The translations under genes and the position numbers were made by a program. 45,984 nucleotides of DNA from an uncultured bacterium (GTDB lineage Bacteria; Cyanobacteriota; Vampirovibrionia; Gastranaerophilales; Gastranaerophilaceae), in assembly GCA_905211505.1 (NCBI GenBank), contig CAJMAX010000003.1:1-45984 (forward strand), written 5' to 3'. Of the stretch, positions 1-7,664 are shown piece after piece; the first letter of the stretch is position 1; every line of letters begins with the position of its first letter. The notes under the pieces were generated by a model that was not told the DNA's origin, searched no databases, and saw only the letters and a program-made list of their open reading frames with translations.

Positions 1-452
1 TCTAAGATTGTGGAAAAAGATGAAATATAATCTTTCCCCAATTTAATCTTTGCTTCATGTTTTGTCCAAAATCTATAAAAATCTTTCAAAGAAGCATTCT
101 CACTCTCACAACCATAACGCTTCATTATAGGAAGATAATTTCTATCTTGCATATATTCAACATCTGCACCTATCTCACAAGTATCTACCGCAACAAGAAC
201 TATATCTTCAGAATGAGAAATACTGAAAAAAAATTTATTTTCTTTAAAAAAAGGTTTGTGATTTCTAATTTCTATTTCTAAATTTTCAATATTATAAACA
301 TTCTTAGCAATAAATTTTATTAAAAATAATCCACATAAATGTTCTAATTTTTTATCTAAGGATTGATAATTTCTGCCATCGTCCAAAAACCCCAAGGTTT
401 TTACATCTACAGCAGGTAAAAATTCACTCTTTTTCAAATAAAAAATTTTCAT
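1..452 (-). CDS. Sfp-type 4'-phosphopantetheinyl transferase, C-terminus cut by window edge
   Basis: This reading frame starts at the ATG at 452 and runs open for 150 codons to the left edge, so the end of the gene is missing. The family moves phosphopantetheine from CoA to the serine of carrier proteins such as AcpP, encoded at 34139-34375. The usual signatures are visible: FSISHSEDIVLVAVDT near residues 75-90, then a GADVEYM segment in place of the family's G(V/I)D(I/V)E with the metal-binding acidic residues, and FWTKHEAKIKLG near 128-139, which matches the WTxKEAxxK motif. The ATG lies 14 bases after the ldpA stop, so the gene is probably the last known member of that operon. Family membership is a confident call; whether it serves fatty-acid ACP alone is inference. 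Confidence 0.85.
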   Translation of the reverse strand, partial: MKIFYLKKSEFLPAVDVKTLGFLDDGRNYQSLDKKLEHLCGLFLIKFIAKNVYNIENLEIEIRNHKPFFKENKFFFSISHSEDIVLVAVDTCEIGADVEYMQDRNYLPIMKRYGCESENASLKDFYRFWTKHEAKIKLGKDYISSFSTIL

Positions 453-466
453 AGAACAATAATAAC

Positions 467-1411
467 CTATAAAATAACAGAATCAACAAGAGTCTTTGCA
501 AATGTCAGAGCATTATTAACTATTTCAGGATTTGTCCAGAAATCAGGACTTTCAACATATTCTCTTACAATTTTTCTGGCATAAGAACCAACTGCCACCC
601 CGTGATAAGAGATTTCGCACATTTTTGCAAGTTCAGTGGTTTTTGAATTAGTACCACCTGATAACACTAAATAAACAGGTAATTTGGCATTCTGAACAAT
701 TTCTGCAGTTGCAACAGTTTGAAGAGTAGATTTGTAATTATCATCACCGCCGCTCAATGGAAAACCATCTGCCTGAATAATTGTTGAATATTCCAAACGG
801 TTTTCTATCATACGCGTTATTCTTTTAATCAAAGCGTCATCACTTAATTTGTCACGACTAACACATATACTTAAAAGCCCCTCATAATTATCACAAATAT
901 ACTGCCATTTAGAAAAAATTTCTTCTTCATCCAGACCTGTCGCGTGAAGCTCAATACAATCAATCCCTTTTTCTACAATTGGAGGCAGGACTTCATCAAG
1001 ATTTTTCTCTTCTGAAACATAAGAAATTGCAGCTCTTGAACAAACTTTCCAACATTTTCCGCAGCCTACGCATTTTTCTTTTTTTATTTTGGCATCCTTT
1101 ATTGCACCCTGAGGGCAAGTTACTTCACAAGCCCCGCAGTTTACGCATCGATCATAGTCAATCACAGCTTTTTTAATATGCGGATCATCTTTAATTCCCA
1201 CACTAATACATAAATATGCATCATAAACTTTAGCCAATTCTAAAGCTTCACGAGCTGCATTTATCACATCTTCATTTGCAGATAAATCAAATAATCTACA
1301 TCCGGCAATAGCATAAATATATACAAGACGCTTAATTTCTTCAACATCTTCATTTCCGGCACCGCAAACCAATTTAAAACAATGTTTTGTTTCTAATAAT
1401 TCTTTTAGCAT
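467..1411 (-). CDS. ldpA: LdpA-like iron-sulfur protein (cyanobacterial clock-input family)
   Basis: A 314-residue protein with two classic 4Fe-4S motifs, Cys89/92/95/99 and Cys114/117/120/124, set between an N-terminal alpha/beta region and a long C-terminal domain with TIM-barrel-like features (VYLVLSGGTNS, HGVAVGSYARK). This layout and length fit LdpA, which in cyanobacteria senses redox state and feeds light information to the circadian clock. The ATG shares one base with the TAA stop of the upstream beta-lactamase-like gene (TAATG), so the two are probably translationally coupled. No kai genes are in the window. Its role here is unknown; redox sensing through the Fe-S clusters is the reasonable inference. 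It could also be read simply as a ferredoxin-domain protein of unknown function. Confidence 0.7.
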   Translation of the reverse strand: MLKELLETKHCFKLVCGAGNEDVEEIKRLVYIYAIAGCRLFDLSANEDVINAAREALELAKVYDAYLCISVGIKDDPHIKKAVIDYDRCVNCGACEVTCPQGAIKDAKIKKEKCVGCGKCWKVCSRAAISYVSEEKNLDEVLPPIVEKGIDCIELHATGLDEEEIFSKWQYICDNYEGLLSICVSRDKLSDDALIKRITRMIENRLEYSTIIQADGFPLSGGDDNYKSTLQTVATAEIVQNAKLPVYLVLSGGTNSKTTELAKMCEISYHGVAVGSYARKIVREYVESPDFWTNPEIVNNALTFAKTLVDSVIL

Positions 1412-2610
1412 TATCTCACCATGTAATTATAAACAATTTCGGATGCCTGAACTATAAAATCTTTACCGGCAATCGCATTATGAGGACGATTTGCCAATAT
1501 TACAACAATGTATTTTTTCCCATTTGGAGCAATTACTATACCTGCATCACCTAACATTGAACCAATATCTCCGGTTTTATGTAAAAACACAGCACCACTG
1601 CCCAAACCTGCCTGAATCAAGCGATTGTTATGAACATGTCCCATATAATTCAACATTTTATTACGCGATGCAACTGTAAGAAAATTTTCATTTTCATCAA
1701 TATTATACAACATTGCCGCCATATCACGGGCTGTAGTATGATTATTCCCACTCAAATCAGGAAGCCAGGTTTGAACTTCTGTATGCTTTAAACCCCAATC
1801 TCTAATTGACTGGTTTACATCAGTCATTGAACCTACTTTTGCCATAAGCATATTTGTTGCAGAATTATCAGATTCAGTAATCATTTTTTCAGCCAATTCA
1901 TCAATAGTATACTCTGAATTTCGTGCTTTGAATTGAAGACTCCCTGAACCTTCACTTCTAAAATATTCTGTTAATGGAATCTTATCTTCCAGAGATAATT
2001 GACCGGCTTCAATAGATTTGAAGACATCAATAAGTACAGGAATCTTTATTATACTTGCAGTTGAATAAATTTTTGATGCATTTATATCTATATAATTACC
2101 GGTTTCATAATCCCAAACATAAACAGCAGGTTGAACTGTAGGATATTGCTCCATCAAATTGGTAAGTTCACTTTGTAAAACAGGCATATTAACATTTTCT
2201 TTTATAGGAAGCATCTGTGCCCGTTTTTCATCAGCTGCCATTCTAAAAGATCGTTCCCCCATAAACCAGGCATTTGAAAGATAATCGTGCGTTGGGAAAC
2301 TCAGACTCTTCAAATCCGTTGAAATATTTTGATACGGAGTTGGGACAAACATAGCTCGGGTTATATTATTAAAAGAAAATGGCATAGCATAAAAAATTAC
2401 AAAAGCTAAAAATAAACAAGAAACAAGAAACTGAACTAGATTTTTTCTTTTTGCCACTTTTTTTCTTCTAGGTCTATTAGCATTACGTAAATCCGCATAT
2501 GATATTCTGGATTCTGTATGAAAAGACCTGTATGCATACCCTGTTGAGTAAGAATCTGAAACATTATATTCAGTATAATTACTACTATATTGTCTTGCTA
2601 TTTTCGGCAT
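1411..2610 (-). CDS. Membrane-anchored class A beta-lactamase-like serine hydrolase
   Basis: A 399-residue protein: a polar N-terminal cytoplasmic tail with a basic patch (RPRRKKVAKRK), one membrane segment at about 60-77, then a periplasmic penicillin-recognising domain. The active-site boxes are present: Ser186-Ile-Ile-Lys189, Ser247-Asp-Asn249 and Lys345-Thr-Gly347. In the omega loop the sequence reads WLPDLS where class A enzymes have WEPELN, so the deacylating Glu166 is replaced by Leu. Fast beta-lactam hydrolysis is therefore doubtful, and a cell-wall role is as likely. I start at the ATG at 2610 because GGGAGG lies 12 bases upstream; the frame stays open to 2760, but that extension crosses repeat-like intergenic DNA. 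The stop overlaps the ldpA start. Confidence 0.85.
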   Translation of the reverse strand: MPKIARQYSSNYTEYNVSDSYSTGYAYRSFHTESRISYADLRNANRPRRKKVAKRKNLVQFLVSCLFLAFVIFYAMPFSFNNITRAMFVPTPYQNISTDLKSLSFPTHDYLSNAWFMGERSFRMAADEKRAQMLPIKENVNMPVLQSELTNLMEQYPTVQPAVYVWDYETGNYIDINASKIYSTASIIKIPVLIDVFKSIEAGQLSLEDKIPLTEYFRSEGSGSLQFKARNSEYTIDELAEKMITESDNSATNMLMAKVGSMTDVNQSIRDWGLKHTEVQTWLPDLSGNNHTTARDMAAMLYNIDENENFLTVASRNKMLNYMGHVHNNRLIQAGLGSGAVFLHKTGDIGSMLGDAGIVIAPNGKKYIVVILANRPHNAIAGKDFIVQASEIVYNYMVR

Positions 2611-2886
2611 TGTAACCTGATTCCTCCCAAACATTACTTTTATTTTACCCGAAGGAAATACCTCAGGCAAGTAATTTACAAAGTTATTTACAAACACACA
2701 TACATCTAAAATTAAAATACCAGCTGCCTTATAGAAAAATCTCCCGCCATCCAGCCCCACCCCCTTGGAAAGGGGATAATTACGGGATTATGTAAACAAA
2801 TGTTACAAATAAAACACTTCCTGAAATTGATAAACCTAAAAAAACTTTATATAGAAGAGAGAACTTTAAAAATAAGGAGACGAGAT
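2611..2886. other. Divergent intergenic region with repeat remnant
   Basis: This stretch separates the minus-strand beta-lactamase-like gene from the plus-strand helical protein. It holds a short GC-rich inverted repeat, CCCCTT/AAGGGG at 2761-2775, of the kind scattered through other gaps here. A weak plus-strand promoter can be read as TTGATA near 2828 with TATATA about 15 bases on. No gene is evident. Confidence 0.4.
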
Positions 2887-3216
2887 ATGGCATTTTTAGC
2901 GTTAGCAAGTCAAAAGAGTTTATTGACTTTACAAAAAAACTTTTTACAATTTCAGTATGTATCTATTCAGAACCAAATTCAATACGCAACTTCGCAAATG
3001 ACAGCTATTGAAAGAGAATACGCAGGACAGGATGGCTCTGATTATACAGAAGATGCAGACTATATTTATTATCAAGATTTAGATGATCAATTGAATACCG
3101 AAAAAGATTCACTTGATTCACAACTAACAGCTATTGAAAACGAAATTTCATCATTAAAGACAATGGTAAACAACAATATCAAAACAAGCTGTACGTTGAA
3201 CCTTGTAAACTCATAA
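2887..3216 (+). CDS. Small helical coiled-coil protein, lineage-specific
   Basis: The likely start is the ATG at 2887, preceded by AAGGAG at good spacing; the frame opens at 2800 but nothing supports an earlier start. The 109-residue product has no signal peptide or membrane segment. It is almost all helix, with an N-terminal segment (LLTLQKNFLQFQYVSIQNQI), an acidic linker (QDGSDYTEDADYIYYQD) and a C-terminal coiled coil ending NEISSLKTMVNNNIKTS. Both ends resemble the ends of the 600-aa protein at 23715-25517: the QFQ and EFQ stretches align for 25 residues without a gap, and both finish with a TEI/NEI-SL-T-x(n)-I-x-x-x-I pattern. The function is unknown. Downstream, a hairpin separates it from folD, which converges on it. 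Confidence 0.75.
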   Translation: MAFLALASQKSLLTLQKNFLQFQYVSIQNQIQYATSQMTAIEREYAGQDGSDYTEDADYIYYQDLDDQLNTEKDSLDSQLTAIENEISSLKTMVNNNIKTSCTLNLVNS

Positions 3217-3233
3217 CAAAATTTTTAGAGGAT

Positions 3234-3267
3234 AAATATCCGGTATCAATCATATTACCGGCTATTT
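3234..3267. terminator. Hairpin between convergent genes
   Basis: AAATATCCGGTA pairs with TACCGGCTATTT across a loop of about ten bases, with one mismatch. It sits between the convergent 109-aa gene and folD and overlaps the folD stop. The flanking T runs are short and interrupted, so termination is likely but not textbook. Confidence 0.5.
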
Positions 3268-4099
3268 ATTCCTTTTCGAAAAGCTCTACCGTGTTGAGCA
3301 TCAACGATGCTATAGTCATCGGCCCAACACCACCAGGAACAGGTGTAATGTATGATGCGACTTTAGAGGCATTTTCAAAGTCTACGTCTCCGCGGGTTTT
3401 CCCGTCATTATCTTTGAAAATCCCAACATCTACAACTACACAACCAGATTTTAACATTTCCCCTTCTATAATATTTTTTCCCACTGCAGAAATTAAGATG
3501 TCTGCAGTTTTTGTTATTTGTGCAAGATTTTTCGTATGACTATGACAAACTGTCACTGTAGCGTTCCTGTTCAATAACATTTGAGCTAAAGGTCTGCCCA
3601 CAATATTAGAACGACCTACAACAACTACGTGCTGACCATCAAGTGCTATCCCGTACTCATCAAGCAATAACAAAATTCCCTTAGGAGTACATGGATAAAC
3701 TGCCGGAATCTCTCCTGAAAACAATTTTCCGAAATTGTATGGAGTAAATCCATCAACGTCTTTAGACGGAGAAATCTTATTCATTATATTTTCTTTAGAT
3801 ATATGTTCCGGTAGCGGAAGTTGCACCAAAATCGCTGTAACATTTTCATCATTATTCAATTCTTCAATCTTATCAAGAATTTCTTTTTCAGACACATTTG
3901 ACGGATAATTTATAATCTCTGAATTTATACCAAGCTTTTCTGCAGTTTTTTTCTTATTATTTACATAAATTTTACTTGCAGGATTATCACCAACTAAAAT
4001 CACAACAAGAGTCGGTTTTATCTCAAACCTGTCAATTTTCACTTTCAATTCTTCTAAAATTTTGTCCCTTAGTTTTTTCCCGTCTAAAATTTGTGTCAT
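3266..4099 (-). CDS. folD: Methylenetetrahydrofolate dehydrogenase/cyclohydrolase FolD
   Basis: A 277-residue bifunctional enzyme that interconverts methylene-, methenyl- and formyl-tetrahydrofolate in the cytoplasm. Length and motifs are those of the family: Tyr45-x3-Lys49 in YVNNKKK (catalytic Tyr and Lys), VQLPLPEH, DVDGFTPYNFG, the Rossmann segment VVVVGRSNIVGRP and the C-terminal YITPVPGGVGPMT. It is the last gene of an operon, eight bases after the CooC-like ATPase, which in turn follows a methyltransferase of the MetE/UroD superfamily. The company suggests a shared role in methyl-group supply. Confidence 0.97.
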   Translation of the reverse strand: MTQILDGKKLRDKILEELKVKIDRFEIKPTLVVILVGDNPASKIYVNNKKKTAEKLGINSEIINYPSNVSEKEILDKIEELNNDENVTAILVQLPLPEHISKENIMNKISPSKDVDGFTPYNFGKLFSGEIPAVYPCTPKGILLLLDEYGIALDGQHVVVVGRSNIVGRPLAQMLLNRNATVTVCHSHTKNLAQITKTADILISAVGKNIIEGEMLKSGCVVVDVGIFKDNDGKTRGDVDFENASKVASYITPVPGGVGPMTIASLMLNTVELFEKE

Positions 4100-4107
4100 T
4101 TTATCCT

Positions 4108-4860
4108 CTACTGTTTAATCTGTGGTAAATTTAATCTAAAGTAAAATTGTTTTATTGCATCTTGTACAACATTTGAGTCACGGCACATAGAGTTTTCTTT
4201 CAAATTTTTATCATAAGGAATAACTCCAAGTACATCCAAATCATACTTATTTAACAATTCATAAACAGAAGACAAATTATCATTATCCACTTTGTTAATA
4301 ACAACACCCAATTGGTTGCCGGCAGCATATTTTGCACTGAATTCCTCAATACGCTTAGCCAGATGAGCAGATTCTTCTGAAGGTTTGGCAACAATAATTG
4401 TTGAATCAATTTCAACATCAACAAGCTGATTCAAATATTTCAAATCGAATTCGCAGTCAAAAATAACAATATCATAACGTTCTATAACTTTTGCAACAGC
4501 TGCACTAATTTGCTTTGTTATAGGACATCTGCAATCTTTTGACCCAACAAACCAGGAAACAATAATATCAACATTCTCATCAACAGGTACAAGAATATCT
4601 TCCATAGCCCATTCAATAAATTCCTGTTTTGTCATATCTTCAGGAATACCTGTTTTATATTCGTGTTTTCCGCTTCTGATACCATAAATAGTATTTCTGA
4701 TATCAAGCCCGAAACTGTGACCCAATTCACTTGTTAAATCATTATCAAAGAGTAATATTGATTTTTCAGGAAACATTTCCTTGAATATATGCATAAATGC
4801 TTTTACTATAGTAGTTTTACCGTTTCCACTTTTTCCGGTAATTGCTAATTTTACAGTCAA
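4108..4860 (-). CDS. CooC/AcsF-like nickel-insertion type ATPase
   Basis: A 250-residue P-loop ATPase of the MinD/SIMIBI group. The Walker A variant GKSGNGKTT is at 9-17 and a Walker B-like segment, YDIVIFDCEFD, is in mid-protein. At 110-112 it has Cys-Arg-Cys. In CooC1, the ATPase that loads nickel into carbon monoxide dehydrogenase, a CxC at the same place holds metal at the dimer interface. The canonical deviant KGG start of the P-loop is KSG here. The stop of the methyltransferase gene lies two bases upstream and folD eight bases downstream. No CO dehydrogenase/acetyl-CoA synthase gene is in view, so the client protein is unknown; the neighbouring methyltransferase is the obvious candidate. 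Confidence 0.75.
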   Translation of the reverse strand: MTVKLAITGKSGNGKTTIVKAFMHIFKEMFPEKSILLFDNDLTSELGHSFGLDIRNTIYGIRSGKHEYKTGIPEDMTKQEFIEWAMEDILVPVDENVDIIVSWFVGSKDCRCPITKQISAAVAKVIERYDIVIFDCEFDLKYLNQLVDVEIDSTIIVAKPSEESAHLAKRIEEFSAKYAAGNQLGVVINKVDNDNLSSVYELLNKYDLDVLGVIPYDKNLKENSMCRDSNVVQDAIKQFYFRLNLPQIKQ

Positions 4861-4862
4861 AC

Positions 4863-5939
4863 TTAAAACCTCGCTTTTAGTGTTTCTGATAATTTAAATA
4901 CTAAATCCATAGCCTTTTCTGCAAGCCCTATTGGCAAAGAACCTGCACCGCAGGAGGATGTTATTAAAGAATTATCTATTACAAGTTTCTCATCAACACC
5001 TTTTTTAGTCAAATAATTTACTGATTTATAGAACTTGTCAATAATATTTTCTAACGTCACAGTTTCTAAGGCTTCACAATCAAGAGTAGGAACAATTCCC
5101 CAGGCAATTTTACCACCACATTGCAAGAATTTTTCTATCTCTGATGAGTAAACACTAAGATTTTGAGAAAAAGCAAATGCATCAAAATTAATAATATCTA
5201 TACCCGCCCTAATTGGAATTGTCCAATCACATTTTCCACAGCAGTGAACTGCACTTATTCCGCCATTATCTTTTATTAAATCCGAAATATCCTTTAACAT
5301 AGAAACAACATCATTTTCCGAAATTGTTAAATATGCAGATGTTCCTAATTGCGAAATAGACGGCTCATCCATAAAAATAATTGGAATAGTTGTCGGATTT
5401 GCAAGTTTTATACGTTTAATCTGCCATAATACTTTTAAACTCAACAGCTTAACAATAATATCAGATAACGTTTCATCATATATTGCAGCCTGCCCGTTTT
5501 TATCCTGTAAAGATGTTGCAAGGGTAAAAGGCCCAACAATCTGTCCTTTTGCATAATCGGGCTTTGTTTCTCTAATAATTTTTTCAAATTCAGAAAATGA
5601 ACACGAAAAATCCGGACTAATTCTATATTTATCTAGTTTATCAGAATTTTTATCCAGAAGTATGCATTCATAATCAGTAAAAAATTCTTCTAAAGCTTCA
5701 AAAAAACCTTCACTCTCCGTATCAAATAAAAATTTAGTGGTACTAAAAGGCAAAAACGAAGGCATACCCTCCAAAAATTGGATAATCATGTCTTCGTTTT
5801 TGTTAATATTTGTGAGCTGCGGAAAAAAAGGAATATTAAAAAAATCTTTTTTTACAACCGCCATCGCATCTTCTAAATTTCGGTGAGGAAGTGAACCAAT
5901 TGCCAATGCCTGTAATTTTAAATCTGAATATTGATTCAT
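4863..5939 (-). CDS. MetE/UroD-superfamily zinc methyltransferase
   Basis: A 358-residue TIM-barrel protein of the uroporphyrinogen decarboxylase/cobalamin-independent methionine synthase superfamily. An early GSLPHR motif (16-20) is followed by GPFTLATSL, FMDEPSISQLG and the metal site His232-Cys-Cys234 with Cys237, Asp253 in INFDAFAF and Cys330 in SSCGAGSL. These line up with the His/Cys, Glu and Cys zinc ligands of MetE, which points to thiol methylation rather than porphyrin decarboxylation. It lacks the MetE N-terminal domain, as do the short core methionine synthases and corrinoid methyltransferases. I use the ATG at 5939, with AGGGAG just upstream, over the GTG at 5945. It lies between rplI and the CooC-like ATPase in one operon. 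The methyl donor and acceptor are not known. Confidence 0.75.
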   Translation of the reverse strand: MNQYSDLKLQALAIGSLPHRNLEDAMAVVKKDFFNIPFFPQLTNINKNEDMIIQFLEGMPSFLPFSTTKFLFDTESEGFFEALEEFFTDYECILLDKNSDKLDKYRISPDFSCSFSEFEKIIRETKPDYAKGQIVGPFTLATSLQDKNGQAAIYDETLSDIIVKLLSLKVLWQIKRIKLANPTTIPIIFMDEPSISQLGTSAYLTISENDVVSMLKDISDLIKDNGGISAVHCCGKCDWTIPIRAGIDIINFDAFAFSQNLSVYSSEIEKFLQCGGKIAWGIVPTLDCEALETVTLENIIDKFYKSVNYLTKKGVDEKLVIDNSLITSSCGAGSLPIGLAEKAMDLVFKLSETLKARF

Positions 5940-5962
5940 CTGCACTCCCTGTGATTTAGTTA

Positions 5963-6460
5963 TTATTCAGCAGATTCTTCAACCTGTTCTTCAATTGATT
6001 CCTTAACAACTTCAGAAGCAGAAACAGAAACTGCTAATTCACATTTAACTTTTGAAGTTAATTTAATCAACATTGTATAATTGCCAACTTTGTTGATAGG
6101 TGCATTCAATGAAACAGACTTTCTATCAACTTCAATACCAGCTCTTGCAGCTAATTCTTCAGTTAATTTTTTAGTAGTAATTGTTCCGAATAATTTACCT
6201 GATTCACCAGCTTTTGCAGATAATTCTAACTGGCCGAATTTTTCAATTGCAGCAGCTTTTTCTAAAGCTTCTTGATGTAATTTTTCTTGTTTAGCTTTAA
6301 TTCTAGCAATATTTTTTTCTCTATTTTCTAAAGCACCTTGAGTTGCGATTTCAGCAGCACCTTGTGGTAACAAGAAATTTCTTGCGTAACCATCTTTTAC
6401 ATTGATAATATCGCCTGCTTCACCAAGGTTTTGAACTTCTTTTTTCAATATAACTTGCAT
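5963..6460 (-). CDS. rplI: 50S ribosomal protein L9
   Basis: A 165-residue L9. The start MQVILKKEVQNLGEAGDIINVKDGYARNFLLP is diagnostic of the N-terminal RNA-binding domain (only part quoted in one run: VKDGYARNFLLP), followed by the long connecting helix and the C-terminal domain. A short acidic tail (SIEEQVEESAE) extends it beyond the usual 148 or so residues. AAAGGAG precedes the ATG at 6460; the frame opens at 6523 but the promoter lies inside that extension. It is the first gene of an operon with the methyltransferase, CooC-like ATPase and folD, an unusual setting for L9. Confidence 0.97.
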   Translation of the reverse strand: MQVILKKEVQNLGEAGDIINVKDGYARNFLLPQGAAEIATQGALENREKNIARIKAKQEKLHQEALEKAAAIEKFGQLELSAKAGESGKLFGTITTKKLTEELAARAGIEVDRKSVSLNAPINKVGNYTMLIKLTSKVKCELAVSVSASEVVKESIEEQVEESAE

Positions 6461-6502
6461 AACAAATTCTCCTTTTATATTTATATTTCTGCATGTAGCC
6501 CT

Positions 6503-6531
6503 AATGTACAACAAAAATAACAAATTGTCGA
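6503..6531 (-). promoter_or_regulatory. Probable promoter of the rplI operon
   Basis: On the minus strand TCGACA (6526-6531) and TACATT (6503-6508) are 17 bases apart, which predicts a transcript start near 6496, about 36 bases before the rplI ATG. Confidence 0.55.
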
Positions 6532-6617
6532 TACTTTTTGTAATTTTGTTAAGGAGAAATAAAACTATTTGAAAGCGAAATATCGATAATATTTTTTCAA
6601 ATTTAATTAGTATACAT

Positions 6618-6657
6618 AAAAAAGATGAATTTCCTGCTTCAGAAATCCATCTTTTTT
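6618..6657 (-). terminator. Intrinsic terminator of rpsB-tsf
   Basis: AAAAAAGATG and CATCTTTTTT form the outer stem and ATTTC/GAAAT continue it. It starts 18 bases beyond the tsf stop and ends in a T run on the minus strand. Confidence 0.85.
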
Positions 6658-6674
6658 ATATAGTGAATAAATTA

Positions 6675-7538
6675 TTAACCTTTAACTTGGCTCATAACTT
6701 CTTCTGCAAAGTTATCTTGACGTTTTTCAAGACCTTCACCCAATTCATATCTTGTGAAAGCTTTAATTTCTAATTTACCTTCAATTAATTGAGCAATTGT
6801 TTGATTAGGATCTTTAACAAACGGCTGTTCCAATAAGCATTTTTCAGCCATTAACTTGTTAACACGACCTTCAACAATTTTAGCTCTGATATTTTCAGGT
6901 TTTTTCAACAAGTCTTCTTTACCCATTTCTATTTCTGTTTCGTGGTCAATAACAGATTGAGGGATTTCGGCTCTTGAAACAAATTCAGGCGCACTTGATG
7001 CGATATGTAAACAAATATCATTCATCAATTCGTCATCTTTTTTATCTGTTGATAGCAATACACCGATTTTACCGTTGTGAATATAAGTTGCTACAGCGCC
7101 TTCATATCTAACAAATCTTCTAACAGTAATTTTTTCACCAATTGAAGCAATTTTTTCTTTTAAAGCATCTTCAATAACTTTATCACATTTTACACATTTA
7201 GATGCCAATAAAGCTGCAACGTCAGCAGGTTTTGAAAGTTCAACATTTTCAGCTAAACCAGAAACCAGGGATTTAAAATCATCATTCTTAGCAACGAAAT
7301 CTGTTTCACAGTTAACTTCAATCATAGCTCCGCCATTTGCGTCAACAAAAGAGTCAACACGACCTTCAGCTGCAATTCTGCCCATTTTTTTATCTGCTGA
7401 AGCAATACCTTTTTGACGTAAAAATTCTGCCGCTTTTTCCATATCACCATCAACTTCAACCAATGCTTTTTTAGCATCCATCATGCCTGCACCAGTTTTA
7501 TCACGAAGTTCTTTTACCATTTGAGCTGTAATATTCAT
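6675..7538 (-). CDS. tsf: Elongation factor Ts
   Basis: A 287-residue EF-Ts, the exchange factor that recycles EF-Tu-GDP. The N-terminal UBA-like domain has the standard LRDKTGAGMMDAKKAL, then the core TDFVAKNDDF (the Phe that inserts into EF-Tu) and the C-terminal subdomain ending EVMSQVKG. AAAAGGAG precedes the ATG. It follows rpsB, the near-universal order. The gap between them, 126 bases, holds a hairpin repeat that may affect the ratio of the two products. Confidence 0.97.
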   Translation of the reverse strand: MNITAQMVKELRDKTGAGMMDAKKALVEVDGDMEKAAEFLRQKGIASADKKMGRIAAEGRVDSFVDANGGAMIEVNCETDFVAKNDDFKSLVSGLAENVELSKPADVAALLASKCVKCDKVIEDALKEKIASIGEKITVRRFVRYEGAVATYIHNGKIGVLLSTDKKDDELMNDICLHIASSAPEFVSRAEIPQSVIDHETEIEMGKEDLLKKPENIRAKIVEGRVNKLMAEKCLLEQPFVKDPNQTIAQLIEGKLEIKAFTRYELGEGLEKRQDNFAEEVMSQVKG

Positions 7539-7578
7539 GATTTCTCCTTTTCTTATTATTTTTATTAAAATAGATTTT

Positions 7579-7647
7579 CGTCATCCCGAGCAACGCGAAG
7601 GATCTTTTAAAATATCAGATTCTTCGGACATCGTCCTCAGAATGACG
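7579..7647. repeat. Palindromic intergenic repeat between rpsB and tsf
   Basis: The outer arms CGTCATCCCGAG and CTCAGAATGACG and the inner arms AAGGATCT and AGATTCTT fold into one long hairpin with a few G-T pairs. Related arms (GAGATTCTTCG, CTCAGAATGAC) recur at 23433-23558 and 30637-30670 and in degraded form at about 21880, 37144 and 37610. The size and terminal symmetry fit a small non-autonomous mobile repeat, but no target duplication is clear. Confidence 0.7.
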
Positions 7648-7664
7648 TTAAATCTTTAAATTAA

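Noticed and set aside
57..281. A 74-residue plus-strand open frame
   Set aside because: It lies antisense to the phosphopantetheinyl transferase, has no ribosome site and resembles no protein.
1411..2610. Reading the penicillin-recognising protein as a resistance beta-lactamase
   Set aside because: The deacylating Glu166 position is Leu, so resistance cannot be claimed.
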